NCBI RefSeq assembly: GCF_011320075.1
Contig: NZ_JAANPA010000012.1
Span: 1-63,235, forward strand
Source of the DNA: Sphingosinicella sp. YJ22
GTDB taxonomy: Bacteria > Pseudomonadota > Alphaproteobacteria > Sphingomonadales > Sphingomonadaceae
Direction of reading: 5' to 3'
Length of the DNA stretch: 63,235 nucleotides
Each line of letters begins with the position of its first letter. The stretch's first letter is position 1. Made by a program: the position numbers and the translations under genes. The notes beneath the pieces were generated by a model, which had not been told where the DNA came from, searched no databases, and was given only the letters and a program-made list of their open reading frames with translations. Of this stretch, positions 18,068 to 26,048 are shown in pieces.

Positions 18068-18663
18068 TTGTGAGGTTCTCCTGGTTCGATTGAAACAGGA
18101 GCGGCCACATACATACGTGTCGGCGCAGGTCAGCCACTCGCGCGCAACGAGTCCAGGATTAGGGATGCGAAACTGGAGCGTTGGCTATGATCACAGGACC
18201 TGGGGCCGGTTATCGACCTCGGGGAGGTTCGAAAAGTTTGGATTTTTCGAGGGCGCGGGTTCTTAAAGCCCCGAGATGAGGGCCAATAAGGGTACGACCC
18301 TTTTATGGCCGTTTGCGTTGGGGCGGCTGGAACTCTGCCTCGCATATCGCAAAATAATTTTCTGGATTCCTGGGCTTCAATCGCTGACCCGCGCCGCGTA
18401 GGGATACGGCGCAAGCCAACGCATTCGCGCGAAAAGGCGCATCGCCGCCGCTCGTATTATGGCTGATTATGGCCGGCAGCGGACGGTCCGGTCTTGGTAA
18501 TGTTCGGCTGACTTGCGGACGCTCAGTCAGACCCGAGAGAGTCGGGGAGTTTCGGACGTCGTCCCGATCTAGACGACGATGCATATGGTCGCCCTTCGTC
18601 TGCCAGCGGGCGCAATGGCGCTGGTCCAGGCCCTTCTTGGCCGGGGACCATCGGCCCGCCTAG
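18068..18663. other. 600-bp gene-free stretch, candidate origin region of the satellite
   Basis: No protein-coding frame here looks real. The stretch lies upstream of the primase gene, where satellites often hold the replication origin or promoter. It is locally AT-rich and holds a 30-bp inverted repeat (18281-18310) and a short direct repeat ATTATGGC (around 18456-18473). I looked here for the missing cyclase N-terminus and found nothing. The transition to the nitrate island lies at its right end. Confidence 0.4.
18281..18310. repeat. 30-bp inverted repeat upstream of the primase gene
   Basis: GGCCAATAAGGGT and ACCCTTTTATGGCC form a near-perfect inverted repeat around a short ACG centre. 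It is not next to any gene end, so a terminator is less natural than a protein-binding or origin element, but this is inference. Confidence 0.45.
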
Positions 18664-19386
18664 TCAATCCTCGTTGTCGTGGTCCTCGGCGCCCTCGGTG
18701 GCGGCGCCGCGCTCGCTCTGGTGCTCGTAGGATTCGGCGCTGCGCAGAGTGAAGGCCCGCGGGTCAAAGCGCGTTACGGCCCACGCCCCTGCTGCGATCG
18801 CGAGACCGGCTGCGAGATAGGCGATCGGCCCTGGGGCGCGGGCGTCGCCCGCGGATGGATGCCGGTCGGCTGGCTTCGTCCCGTCGACCATCGCGCGCAC
18901 GAGATTCTCGCGGGTGAGCAGCGACATCACGACCACCGCGAGTATGTGGATCACGACCAGCGCGAGCAACGACCAGCCGAGCAATTCGTGAACGTCTTCC
19001 GCCAGGATAACCCCGGTCCACACGGTTGTCGCGACCATTGCAAGCAACAGGAGAACGCTCAACGCGCCGAGCGCGTTATGCCCCATCGTCGGCTCTGGCC
19101 GACCGTGCAGCAGTTCGCGCAGGTGCCCGGCAAGGGCCGAAGGCTTCACGAAGGTCATGAACCGACTGTGCTCGCCACCCACGAACCCCCAGACGAGCCT
19201 GAAGGCGACGAGAAGGCCGGCAACCCATCCGGACAGGATATGCCAGTCATTCAGCGCGCTTTCCTCCTCCGCCGAGACGAGCGCGAGCGCGATCGCGGCG
19301 ACGAGGAGCCAGTGGAACAGGCGCAGCGGCAGGTCCCACACTCGGAGCCTGGCTCGCGCCGGACCGGAAAGGGCATTGCTCGCCAT
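18664..19386 (-). CDS. Cytochrome b561-family membrane protein
   Basis: A 240-residue cytochrome b (Ni/Fe-hydrogenase b-type / b561 bacterial family). The sequence VWDLPLRLFHWLL starts helix 1 with a heme histidine. Three more transmembrane segments follow, with histidines in WHILSGW, GHNALG and VHELLGW..VVIHIL. A C-terminal soluble tail is acidic with His/Glu repeats. It probably shuttles electrons between the quinone pool and a periplasmic partner. The ATG at 19386 is preceded by GGGAGG. A Crp/Fnr-type palindrome lies 45-60 bp upstream, matching the regulation of the rest of the island. Confidence 0.85.
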   Translation of the reverse strand: MASNALSGPARARLRVWDLPLRLFHWLLVAAIALALVSAEEESALNDWHILSGWVAGLLVAFRLVWGFVGGEHSRFMTFVKPSALAGHLRELLHGRPEPTMGHNALGALSVLLLLAMVATTVWTGVILAEDVHELLGWSLLALVVIHILAVVVMSLLTRENLVRAMVDGTKPADRHPSAGDARAPGPIAYLAAGLAIAAGAWAVTRFDPRAFTLRSAESYEHQSERGAATEGAEDHDNED

Positions 19387-19430
19387 CACAACCTCCCAGC
19401 GAATCCCTTGCACATGATCCTGCGCCAGCG

Positions 19431-19446
19431 AGTGATCTGTATCACT
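19431..19446. promoter_or_regulatory. Crp/Fnr-type palindrome between cytochrome b561 and DUF6448 genes
   Basis: AGTGATCTGTATCACT is a perfect 6-bp inverted repeat with 4-bp spacer. The GTGA-N6-TCAC core is CRP-like, while the spacing equals FNR boxes (TTGAT-N4-ATCAA). It lies in the divergent promoter region and could serve both genes. Confidence 0.6.
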
Positions 19447-19511
19447 AGGTAACCTTACCGATAAGAGCAGGAGGTCGAAGGGGAACATGCCTGATGCGAA
19501 GGAGGCGGACG

Positions 19512-20140
19512 GTGAGAATCGGACGGTGTGCAGGAGCGGCTGCGCTGGCGCTCGCGTTCGCGACCCCGGCGAGCGCGCATTGCGATGGCCTCGACGGCCC
19601 GGTGGTCACGGCGGCGCGACAGGCGCTCGACGCCAACGATCCCAATCGGGTCCTCATCTGGGTCCAGCCCGGTGACGAAGCGGAGACCCGCGCCGCCTTC
19701 AATCACGCGGTCGCCGTTCGGCGTCTCGGCCCCGAAGCGCGCGAGCTGGCCAACCGCTTCTTCTTCGAGACTCTCGTGCGCCTGCACCGTGCGGGCGAAG
19801 GCGCCCCCTATACCGGGCTTCAGCCTGCAGGACGCGACATCGGCCCAGCATCCGGCTTGCCGACCAGGCATTGGCGACCGGGAGCGACGGTGAGGTGGCC
19901 AGCTTCATCGGCGGCCAGGTGGCGCGCAGCATCCACGACCACTTCCAGGATCTTCAGAGTAAGCGCCGCTTCGACCCCTGCGACCTCGCGTCCGGCCGGG
20001 CCTATGTCGCCAGCTACGTCTCCTTCATCCACTATGTGGAGGGGCTGGATTCAGCCGCGAGACGCGCGGCGGAGAGCCATTATCCCGACGCGCCCGGCAC
20101 CCAGGCCGACTCGCACAAAGGCACCCCGGCACTAAGCTAG
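19512..20140 (+). pseudogene. DUF6448-family secreted protein, frameshifted
   Basis: The protein begins at a GTG (19512) well placed after AAGGAGG. It has a signal peptide ending ASA before HCDGLDGPVVTAARQAL, followed by RLGPEARELANRFFFETLVRLHRAGEGAPYTGLQPAG, the DUF6448 signature. At about 19849 the frame breaks: family similarity resumes one frame over as LADQALATGSDGEVASFIGGQ and continues to SYVSFIHYVEGL, ending at 20140. Restoring one base after 19849 joins the halves into about 210 codons. It is either a genuine 1-bp deletion or a sequencing error. The family's function is unknown. It is divergent from the cytochrome b gene. Confidence 0.8.
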
Positions 20141-20159
20141 AAGTGAGCGGTCGGCGGTG

Positions 20160-20342
20160 TCAGCAGGCGGCGGCGCGCACGCAGCCGACCGTCACGGACT
20201 CGCGCAGCCGCGTCATGTGAAGCGCTGACAGCTTGAGATGGGCCTGCATTGCCGCCCAGCCCTCCGCCCGATAGGCGAGATCGAGCTCAAAACGCGCGCG
20301 GCGCATATGATAGTCGCGGCTCGATTCGATCGTCATGGTCAT
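20160..20342 (-). CDS. Small hypothetical protein
   Basis: A 60-residue protein starting MTMTIESSRDYHMRRARFE from an ATG right after GAGGAGGG. It is mostly helical and basic, with no signal peptide or transmembrane segment. It lies divergent from moaD, sharing the FNR-like box at 20383-20396, so it may be expressed with the anaerobic genes. No family recognised, but the ribosome site and codon pattern suggest it is real. Confidence 0.55.
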   Translation of the reverse strand: MTMTIESSRDYHMRRARFELDLAYRAEGWAAMQAHLKLSALHMTRLRESVTVGCVRAAAC

Positions 20343-20382
20343 CCCTCCTCGGCGCAGCATGGCTCCTCACGAGAAATGTGCG

Positions 20383-20396
20383 TTGATATGGATCAC
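20383..20396. promoter_or_regulatory. FNR box upstream of moaDEBC-moeA
   Basis: TTGATATGGATCAC matches the FNR consensus TTGAT-N4-ATCAA at 9 of 10 positions. It lies 54 bp upstream of the moaD start and 41 bp upstream of the divergent small gene. It would couple molybdenum cofactor production to low oxygen. Confidence 0.65.
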
Positions 20397-20449
20397 CGGG
20401 ACGTCGCCGCCGCGGTCTAGGCCGTGCGGCGAAAGGGAGGCGTGAAGGC

Positions 20450-20695
20450 GTGGACATCCTGTTCTTCGGCAAGCTCGGCGATCGCATCGGCCGCGAGATC
20501 CGCATAGAGCCGCCACCCGGCGGCTGCACGGTGCGCGAACTGCGCGCCTTGCTCGCGTCGCTCTACCCGGCGGCGGAGGCGGACCTGACCAGCCCGTCGC
20601 TCCGCGCCTGCGTCGGCGATGAGATCGTCGCCGAGGATTTTCATGTCGGCGCGGGGCGCAGCGTCGAGTTCTTCCCGCCGCTGTCGGGCGGATGA
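20450..20695 (+). CDS. moaD: Molybdopterin synthase small subunit MoaD
   Basis: An 81-residue ubiquitin-fold sulfur carrier. The C-terminal double glycine (LSGG) that becomes a thiocarboxylate is present, and ILFFGKLGDRIG and VRELRALL match the family. The GTG start is preceded by GGGAGG. The stop overlaps the moaE start as ATGA. First gene of moaD-moaE-moaB-moaC-moeA. Confidence 0.93.
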   Translation: MDILFFGKLGDRIGREIRIEPPPGGCTVRELRALLASLYPAAEADLTSPSLRACVGDEIVAEDFHVGAGRSVEFFPPLSGG

Positions 20696-21159
20696 TCGGA
20701 ATGATCGACGCCCGCCTGACCGATCTGCCGCTCGACCCGGCCGTCGAGATGTCGCGCTTCATGGGGAAGCTCGGCGAGGAAGGCGCCGTGGTCAGCTTCG
20801 CCGGGGTCGCGCGGCCGCGGACCCGGGACGGCGCTGAGGTCGAGCGGATTTTCCTCGACCATCATCCCCGCCTCACCCAGCGTTCGATCGACGAGATCGC
20901 CCGGGCGGCGACCCAGCGCTTCGCGGTCAGCGCGATCACCGCGACGCACCGCTTCGGGGCGGTGCTCCCCGGCGAAACCATCGTGTTCGTCGCGGCAGCT
21001 TCGATTCACCGCCGCGCCGCGTTCGAGGCCGCCGACTATGTGATGGACCGGCTGAAGACCGAGGCTGTGTTCTGGAAGAGGGAGGACTCGGTTGACGGCT
21101 CGCGCTGGATTGAGCCAACCGATGCCGACCGCGCCGGACGGGCGCGCTGGAGCGAATGA
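20692..21159 (+). CDS. moaE: Molybdopterin synthase catalytic subunit MoaE
   Basis: A 155-residue MoaE, which with MoaD inserts two sulfurs into precursor Z. Family motifs are seen: [33 protein letters not shown], the [10 protein letters not shown] loop and the catalytic region [13 protein letters not shown] with its active-site lysines. It overlaps moaD and moaB starts by 4 bp each. Confidence 0.93.
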   Translation: MIGMIDARLTDLPLDPAVEMSRFMGKLGEEGAVVSFAGVARPRTRDGAEVERIFLDHHPRLTQRSIDEIARAATQRFAVSAITATHRFGAVLPGETIVFVAAASIHRRAAFEAADYVMDRLKTEAVFWKREDSVDGSRWIEPTDADRAGRARWSE

Positions 21160-21695
21160 TGCCCGGCATCGACGAGAGCCTGACATTCTACCCGCTGCGC
21201 ATCGCCGTTCTCACCGTGTCCGACACGCGCGACGAGGAAACCGACAAATCCGGGCGGCTGCTGGTCGATCGCTTGACGGCCGCTGGCCACCAGCTTGCCG
21301 GCAAGGCGATCGTCAGGGACGATGTGGAGGCGATCCAGGCGCAGGTCCGGACCTGGGTGGCGGACGAAAGCGTCGATCTCGTCATCTCCACCGGCGGCAC
21401 CGGCTTCACGCCTCGCGACGTGACTCCCGAGGCGGTGCGGCCGCTGTTCCGGCGCGAAATGGACGGCTTCTCGGTCGTGTTCCACCAGGCGAGCCTCGGC
21501 ACGGTGGGCGTATCGACGCTTCAGTCGCGCGCCTGTGCCGGCCAGATCGACGACACGTTCATCTTCTGCCTGCCCGGCTCGACCGGCGCCTGCCGCGATG
21601 GCTGGGATCTCGTCCTCTCGCTCGAGCTCGACAGCCGCTACCGGCCCTGCTCGCTGGCGGGGCAGGTGCCGCGCCTCAGGCATCTGTGCGCATGA
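21156..21695 (+). CDS. moaB: Molybdenum cofactor biosynthesis protein MoaB (MogA-like)
   Basis: A 179-residue molybdopterin adenylyltransferase-like protein. The MoCF-binding fold is shown by [18 protein letters not shown], the [16 protein letters not shown] loop and [14 protein letters not shown]. In many bacteria MoaB takes the place of MogA, adenylating molybdopterin before MoeA inserts molybdate. It overlaps its neighbours by 4 bp on both sides. Confidence 0.92.
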   Translation: MMPGIDESLTFYPLRIAVLTVSDTRDEETDKSGRLLVDRLTAAGHQLAGKAIVRDDVEAIQAQVRTWVADESVDLVISTGGTGFTPRDVTPEAVRPLFRREMDGFSVVFHQASLGTVGVSTLQSRACAGQIDDTFIFCLPGSTGACRDGWDLVLSLELDSRYRPCSLAGQVPRLRHLCA

Positions 21696-22180
21696 GCCGG
21701 CTCACCCATATCCGCGACGACGGCCGCGCCGCGATGGTCGACGTGTCCGACAAGGCGCCGACCCACCGGGTCGCGACCGCCGAAGGCAGGCTGCGCTGCG
21801 TCGCCGAGACCCTGGTCAGGGTGCGCGCCGGCGAGACTCCGAAGGGCTCCGTGATCCAGACCGCGGAGCTGGCCGGCATCATGGCCGCCAAGCGCACCGC
21901 CGACCTCATTCCGCTGTGCCATCCGCTGCCGCTCAGCAAGGCCGCCGTGGTGATCGGGATCGACGAGGCTCTCCCCGGCTTCCATGTCGCCGCCGAGGTG
22001 CGGACGCTTGGAGTCACGGGGGTCGAGATGGAGGCGCTGACCGCGGTTTCGGTCGCTTGCCTGACCCTGTTCGACATGCTGAAGGCGGTCGACCGGACGA
22101 TGTCGATCGAGGGCATCCGCGTCACCGCGAAGACCGGCGGCAAGTCCGGCGACTGGCACGAAGGCGGCGGCGCGGCGTGA
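21692..22180 (+). CDS. moaC: Cyclic pyranopterin monophosphate synthase MoaC
   Basis: A 162-residue MoaC that, after MoaA, converts GTP derivative to precursor Z. Hallmarks are [38 protein letters not shown] and [20 protein letters not shown], ending with KTGGKSG. The ATG at 21692 overlaps the moaB stop (ATGA). Its partner moaA is 17 kb away on the other strand of the same island. Confidence 0.95.
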   Translation: MSRLTHIRDDGRAAMVDVSDKAPTHRVATAEGRLRCVAETLVRVRAGETPKGSVIQTAELAGIMAAKRTADLIPLCHPLPLSKAAVVIGIDEALPGFHVAAEVRTLGVTGVEMEALTAVSVACLTLFDMLKAVDRTMSIEGIRVTAKTGGKSGDWHEGGGAA

Positions 22181-23364
22181 TCCCGTTCGACGAAGCGCTC
22201 GAGCGCGTCCTCGCCATTGCCAAGCCGCTCGGCGCCGAGGAGGTGCCGCTGGCCGAAGCGCATGGCCGGGTTCTCGCCGCGCCGATCACCGCACTGGTGT
22301 CGGCGCCTCCGGCCGACGTGTCGGCGATGGACGGCTATGCGGTCCGCGAGGGCGACCTCGCCGCCCTCCCCGCGACATTGCCCATCGCCGGCGAATCGTT
22401 CGCCGGGCGCGGTCATCACGGCGGGATCGAGCCGGGAACCTGCGTGCGCATCTTCACCGGTGCTCCGGTCCCGCCCGGCGCTGACCGGGTGATCGTTCAG
22501 GAAGTGGTGCGCCGCGAGGGCGATACCGCCGTCTTCGAGGCGGCGCTCTCTCCCGCCCGCCATATCCGCGCCGCCGGCTCCGACTTCCGCGCCGGCGACG
22601 TCCTTCTGGACAGCGGGACATTGCTCGGCCCGCGCCAGCTGGTCGCGGCGGCGGCGGCGGATCTCGACCGGCTCACGGTGGCGCGCCGGCCAAAGGTGAT
22701 GGTGCTGAGCACCGGCGACGAGCTCGCCGAGCCAGGCACCGCGAGTCATCGTGCGCAGGCCATTCCCGAAAGCGTCTCGTTCGGAGTCGCGGCCATGGCC
22801 GAGGCATGGGGCGCGAGCTTCATGGGCAGCGTCACGCTCGCCGACCGTCTCGAGGACATGGTTCGCGCGGCCGGGCTGGCGCTTCGCGACGCCGACCTCG
22901 TGGTGGTGACCGGCGGCGCCTCCGTCGGCGAGAAGGACTTCGCCAAGCCGATGTTCGCCGAGCAGGGCCTGGAGCTGGTCTTCTCGAAAGTCGCGATCAA
23001 GCCGGGCAAGCCGGTGTGGCTCGGTCACGCGCGCGGGCGGCTCGTCCTCGGCCTGCCGGGCAATCCGACGTCGGCGATGGTCACCGCGCGACTTTTCCTC
23101 GCGCCGCTCGTCGCCGGGCTGGTCGGCCGCGATCCGCGCGCCGCGCTGCGCTGGCGCAGCCTCCAGCTTGCGGACGGCCTGCCGCCGACCGGCGACCGCG
23201 AGACCTTCGCCCGGGGAATCATCGAGGGCGAGACGGTGCGGGTGCTGTCGAACCAGGATTCGAGCGCGCAGAAGACACTGGCCGATTGCGATATGCTGGT
23301 TCGACTAGTGCCCGGGAGGGCCGCGGTCGAAGCCGGAGGCCGGGTCGACGTCCTCGACTTCTGA
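22177..23364 (+). CDS. moeA: Molybdopterin molybdotransferase MoeA
   Basis: A 395-residue MoeA that inserts molybdate into adenylated molybdopterin. It has [12 protein letters not shown] in the N-terminal part, [19 protein letters not shown], the MoCF-binding domain ([41 protein letters not shown]) and a C-terminal MoeA-IV domain. The GTG start overlaps the moaC stop (GTGA). The last 60 bp overlap the convergent mobA gene. Confidence 0.93.
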   Translation: MIPFDEALERVLAIAKPLGAEEVPLAEAHGRVLAAPITALVSAPPADVSAMDGYAVREGDLAALPATLPIAGESFAGRGHHGGIEPGTCVRIFTGAPVPPGADRVIVQEVVRREGDTAVFEAALSPARHIRAAGSDFRAGDVLLDSGTLLGPRQLVAAAAADLDRLTVARRPKVMVLSTGDELAEPGTASHRAQAIPESVSFGVAAMAEAWGASFMGSVTLADRLEDMVRAAGLALRDADLVVVTGGASVGEKDFAKPMFAEQGLELVFSKVAIKPGKPVWLGHARGRLVLGLPGNPTSAMVTARLFLAPLVAGLVGRDPRAALRWRSLQLADGLPPTGDRETFARGIIEGETVRVLSNQDSSAQKTLADCDMLVRLVPGRAAVEAGGRVDVLDF

Positions 23365-23934
23365 GGCCAGGCGCCGCTCAGCCTCGGCGAGGTCCTCGGG
23401 ACGGTTGAGGTTGAAGAAGCGGCGCGAGTCCCAGTCGACTGCGGCATAACCCGCCAACTCAGCGAAACCGATCAGCGAGCGGCGGCCCGAAGCGACATAG
23501 TCGGGTAGCAGGTCGAGCGTTTCGGTGCGCCACATCGCGCAGGTCGGGTGGAGGTCGGGCGCGCTGCGAGCCAGCGCGACGCCGTTCGTGCCGATCGCCG
23601 CCTCGAGCGCGGCCGCGAGGTCTCCCGGCACGAACGGCGCGTCGCACGGGATCGTCAGAACCATCTCCCGCCCCGCTTCGCGCGCCGCCGTGAGGGCTGA
23701 GCGCAATCCCGCGAGCGGCCCTTCGATGGCCGGGTCGTCGAGCAGCACGGGCACGTCCACGCCCTCGATCTGCCTTCGGTCGCGCAAAGCGACCCGCACG
23801 TCGTCGGACCAGGCGCGGGCCTTGCGCAGCGCCCGGTCGACGAGGCGCTCGCCGTGGAGCATGCGCAGCGGCTTGGCGCCGCCCATGCGCTGCCCCTCAC
23901 CGCCGGCGAGGATCACGACCAGAGGCGCGGTCAT
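23305..23934 (-). CDS. mobA: Molybdenum cofactor guanylyltransferase MobA
   Basis: A 209-residue nucleotidyltransferase that makes the bis-MGD form of the cofactor, the form NarG requires. The N-terminal VVILAGGEGQRMGGAKPL motif is diagnostic, with IPCDAPFVPGDL as the metal-binding region and FFNLNRPEDL near the end. The ATG at 23934 overlaps the stop of the TSUP permease gene (ATGA). Its 3' end overlaps moeA tail to tail by 60 bp. Confidence 0.92.
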   Translation of the reverse strand: MTAPLVVILAGGEGQRMGGAKPLRMLHGERLVDRALRKARAWSDDVRVALRDRRQIEGVDVPVLLDDPAIEGPLAGLRSALTAAREAGREMVLTIPCDAPFVPGDLAAALEAAIGTNGVALARSAPDLHPTCAMWRTETLDLLPDYVASGRRSLIGFAELAGYAAVDWDSRRFFNLNRPEDLAEAERRLASEVEDVDPASGFDRGPPGH

Positions 23935-24671
23935 GTCAGCAGAAGCTTGAAGCCGGCGATGACGAGGACGAGGCCAAGGGCCTGGAGCAGGCGGTGGCGC
24001 GGCAGGCGCGAGACGCCGCCCCAGATGCCGAGCAGGGCCCCGACCGCCACCGCGCCGACGAAGATCGGAAGCTCGGCCGGGAGCGCCTGAACGCCGGCAT
24101 AATTGCCGGCGAGGCCCGCGGCCGAGTTGAAGAAGATGAAGGCCGCGGCGACTCCCGACGTCTTGCGCGGCTCTTCCCAGCCGAACAGGATGATGAGTGG
24201 GCTCAAGAAGATGCCGCCGCCGGTGCCGGTGAGGCCGGCGAGAAAGCCGAGACCTGCTCCGGCCGGAAGGCTGACGGCGAGCGACGGCGGCTCGCGCGTT
24301 CGGGCGGCGAGACGCTCCGGCTGCCAGAACAGTCGGACCGCCGCGGCGATCAGCACGATACCGACGAGCGGCCGGTACAGCTCGGAGGGGAGCTGGATCA
24401 GGCCGCCGACAAAGGCGGCCGGGACCGCGGTGATCGCGAATGCGGCGAGGAGGCGGAAATTGGTCTGGCCCTGGCGCGCGAAGCTGAGCGCTGCGAGCCC
24501 CGCAACGACGAGGTTCAGCGCCAGCGCGGTCGGCCGCATCGTCTCCGGGGCGACCGAGAACAGCGCCATGATGGCGAGATAGGCCGACGCCCCGCCATGG
24601 CCGACCGACGAGTAGAGGGCCGCGGCAATGGCCATCATCATAGCGATCGCCGCTACGCTGGTCACATCCAT
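23931..24671 (-). CDS. TSUP-family membrane permease (TauE/SafE)
   Basis: A 246-residue integral membrane protein with about eight hydrophobic segments arranged as two halves, each with a glycine-rich TSUP motif (GHGGASAYLAIMAL and GLTGTGGGIFLSPLIIL). The family moves sulfite, sulfonates or other anions. Its place between mobA and an FNR box suggests a link to anaerobic or molybdenum metabolism. It is translationally coupled to mobA. The substrate cannot be told. Confidence 0.85.
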   Translation of the reverse strand: MDVTSVAAIAMMMAIAAALYSSVGHGGASAYLAIMALFSVAPETMRPTALALNLVVAGLAALSFARQGQTNFRLLAAFAITAVPAAFVGGLIQLPSELYRPLVGIVLIAAAVRLFWQPERLAARTREPPSLAVSLPAGAGLGFLAGLTGTGGGIFLSPLIILFGWEEPRKTSGVAAAFIFFNSAAGLAGNYAGVQALPAELPIFVGAVAVGALLGIWGGVSRLPRHRLLQALGLVLVIAGFKLLLT

Positions 24672-24705
24672 CGCCTGCCCTTCGCGCGGTCACCGCGGCC
24701 GGCAA

Positions 24706-24719
24706 TTGATGCACATCAT
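24706..24719. promoter_or_regulatory. FNR box between the TSUP permease and porin genes
   Basis: TTGATGCACATCAT matches TTGAT-N4-ATCAA at 9 of 10 positions. It sits 35 bp upstream of the permease-mobA unit and 67 bp upstream of the divergent porin gene. Confidence 0.65.
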
Positions 24720-24785
24720 CTGCCGTCCCCCGCCTTGGGCTAATCGAGCCATGGGCCGCTGTCGATGCCCGCGAAGAGGATCGAG

Positions 24786-26048
24786 ATGATCGCCTGCCGC
24801 AACCTGACCCGTCCCGCCGGTCGGGCCGCGATCGCCGCCTTGCTGCTCGCAGGCCCTACCGGAACCGCCCTGGCCCAGGAGAGCCATGGGCCGGACCGGA
24901 TCACCGTCACTCCGATCGTCGATGCTCGGCTCCGCTTCGAGACGGTGGACCAGCCGGTGCTCAGCGCCGACGCGCTGACCCTGCGCGTGCGCGGCGGTGT
25001 CGAGGCGCGGCTCGGCGACTTCTCGCTGCTCGCCGAAGCCGAGGCGACGATCGCTCCGGTCGACGATTACAACGCCTTCCCGTTCGCGGTTCCGGGAAGC
25101 GACCAGTCGCGGCCGGCGCACGCGTTGATCGCAGATCCGCAGAATGCCGAGATCAACCGGCTCCAGCTGCACTATCGCTTCCGCGACGGCGCGGTGACGG
25201 TCGGGCGCCAGCGCATCAACCTCGACGACCAGCGCTGGGTCGGATCGGTCGGGTGGCGGCAGAACGTGCAGACGTTCGACGCGGTGCGCGGCGAGGCGCG
25301 GCTGGGGCCGATCTCGGCCGACCTCACCTACGCGATCAGCCAGCGCACTATCTTCGGCGAGGATGCGGGACCGCGGACGGAGGTGGACGGCGACTTCGTC
25401 TTCGCCGGCCTGTCGGCGCGGCAAGGCGTGGTGCAGGGCAAGCTGTTCGCCTACCTGATCGACTTCGACGAGAGCTTCGCGCTGGCCAACAGCAGCCAGA
25501 CCTATGGCGGCTTCGTCACCGCAGCCGTTCCGATCGGCGGCGACGCGCGGCTCAACCTTCGGGCGAGCTACGCCCGCCAGTCGGATTATGGCCGCAACCC
25601 CTTCGACTTTGCCGCCGATTATTGGGCCCTCGAGGCCGGCACCAGCCTTGCGGGGTTCACCCTCGCTGCGGGGTTCGAGCAGCTCGGCAGCGACAATGGC
25701 CGGGCTGTGCAGACGCCGATGGCGACGCTGCACAGGTTCAACGGCTGGGCGGACATGTTCCTGACCACGCCGCCTAATGGCCTCAACGATTACTATGTCT
25801 CGGTCGGCCGGACGTTCGAGGGCGTGCGGCTTCTGCCGGGGCTCAACGCGAACCTGGCTTTCCACCAATTCGACAGCGCCGTCGGCGGGATCGATTACGG
25901 CCGCGAGTGGGACGCGTCGGTGGGGTTCCGCGCGGGGCCGTTCGGGGTGCTGCTCAAGTTCGCGGACTATGACGCGCAGGGTTTCGGCGTCGACACGCGC
26001 AAGGTCTGGCTCCAGCTCGAATGGAGCCTCGCCCCGCCGCGGCGCTAG
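24786..26048 (+). CDS. Alginate-export-type outer membrane porin
   Basis: A 420-residue outer membrane beta-barrel protein. The ATG at 24786 is preceded by AAGAGG; an in-frame ATG at 24765 has no ribosome site. A signal peptide ends ALAQ. The body shows repeated aromatic-rich beta-strands, VTVGRQRINLDDQRWVGSVGWRQN (typical of the alginate-export domain family) and a C-terminal strand near VWLQLEWSL. Such porins often accompany denitrification genes in sphingomonads. It may help nitrate or other solutes cross the outer membrane, which is inference from context and the FNR box upstream. Confidence 0.8.
   Translation: MIACRNLTRPAGRAAIAALLLAGPTGTALAQESHGPDRITVTPIVDARLRFETVDQPVLSADALTLRVRGGVEARLGDFSLLAEAEATIAPVDDYNAFPFAVPGSDQSRPAHALIADPQNAEINRLQLHYRFRDGAVTVGRQRINLDDQRWVGSVGWRQNVQTFDAVRGEARLGPISADLTYAISQRTIFGEDAGPRTEVDGDFVFAGLSARQGVVQGKLFAYLIDFDESFALANSSQTYGGFVTAAVPIGGDARLNLRASYARQSDYGRNPFDFAADYWALEAGTSLAGFTLAAGFEQLGSDNGRAVQTPMATLHRFNGWADMFLTTPPNGLNDYYVSVGRTFEGVRLLPGLNANLAFHQFDSAVGGIDYGREWDASVGFRAGPFGVLLKFADYDAQGFGVDTRKVWLQLEWSLAPPRR

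Noticed and set aside
18068-18663. Searched for the missing N-terminal half of the CD-NTase
   Set aside because: No frame shows the GS or DxD motifs of nucleotidyltransferases; the half is not there.
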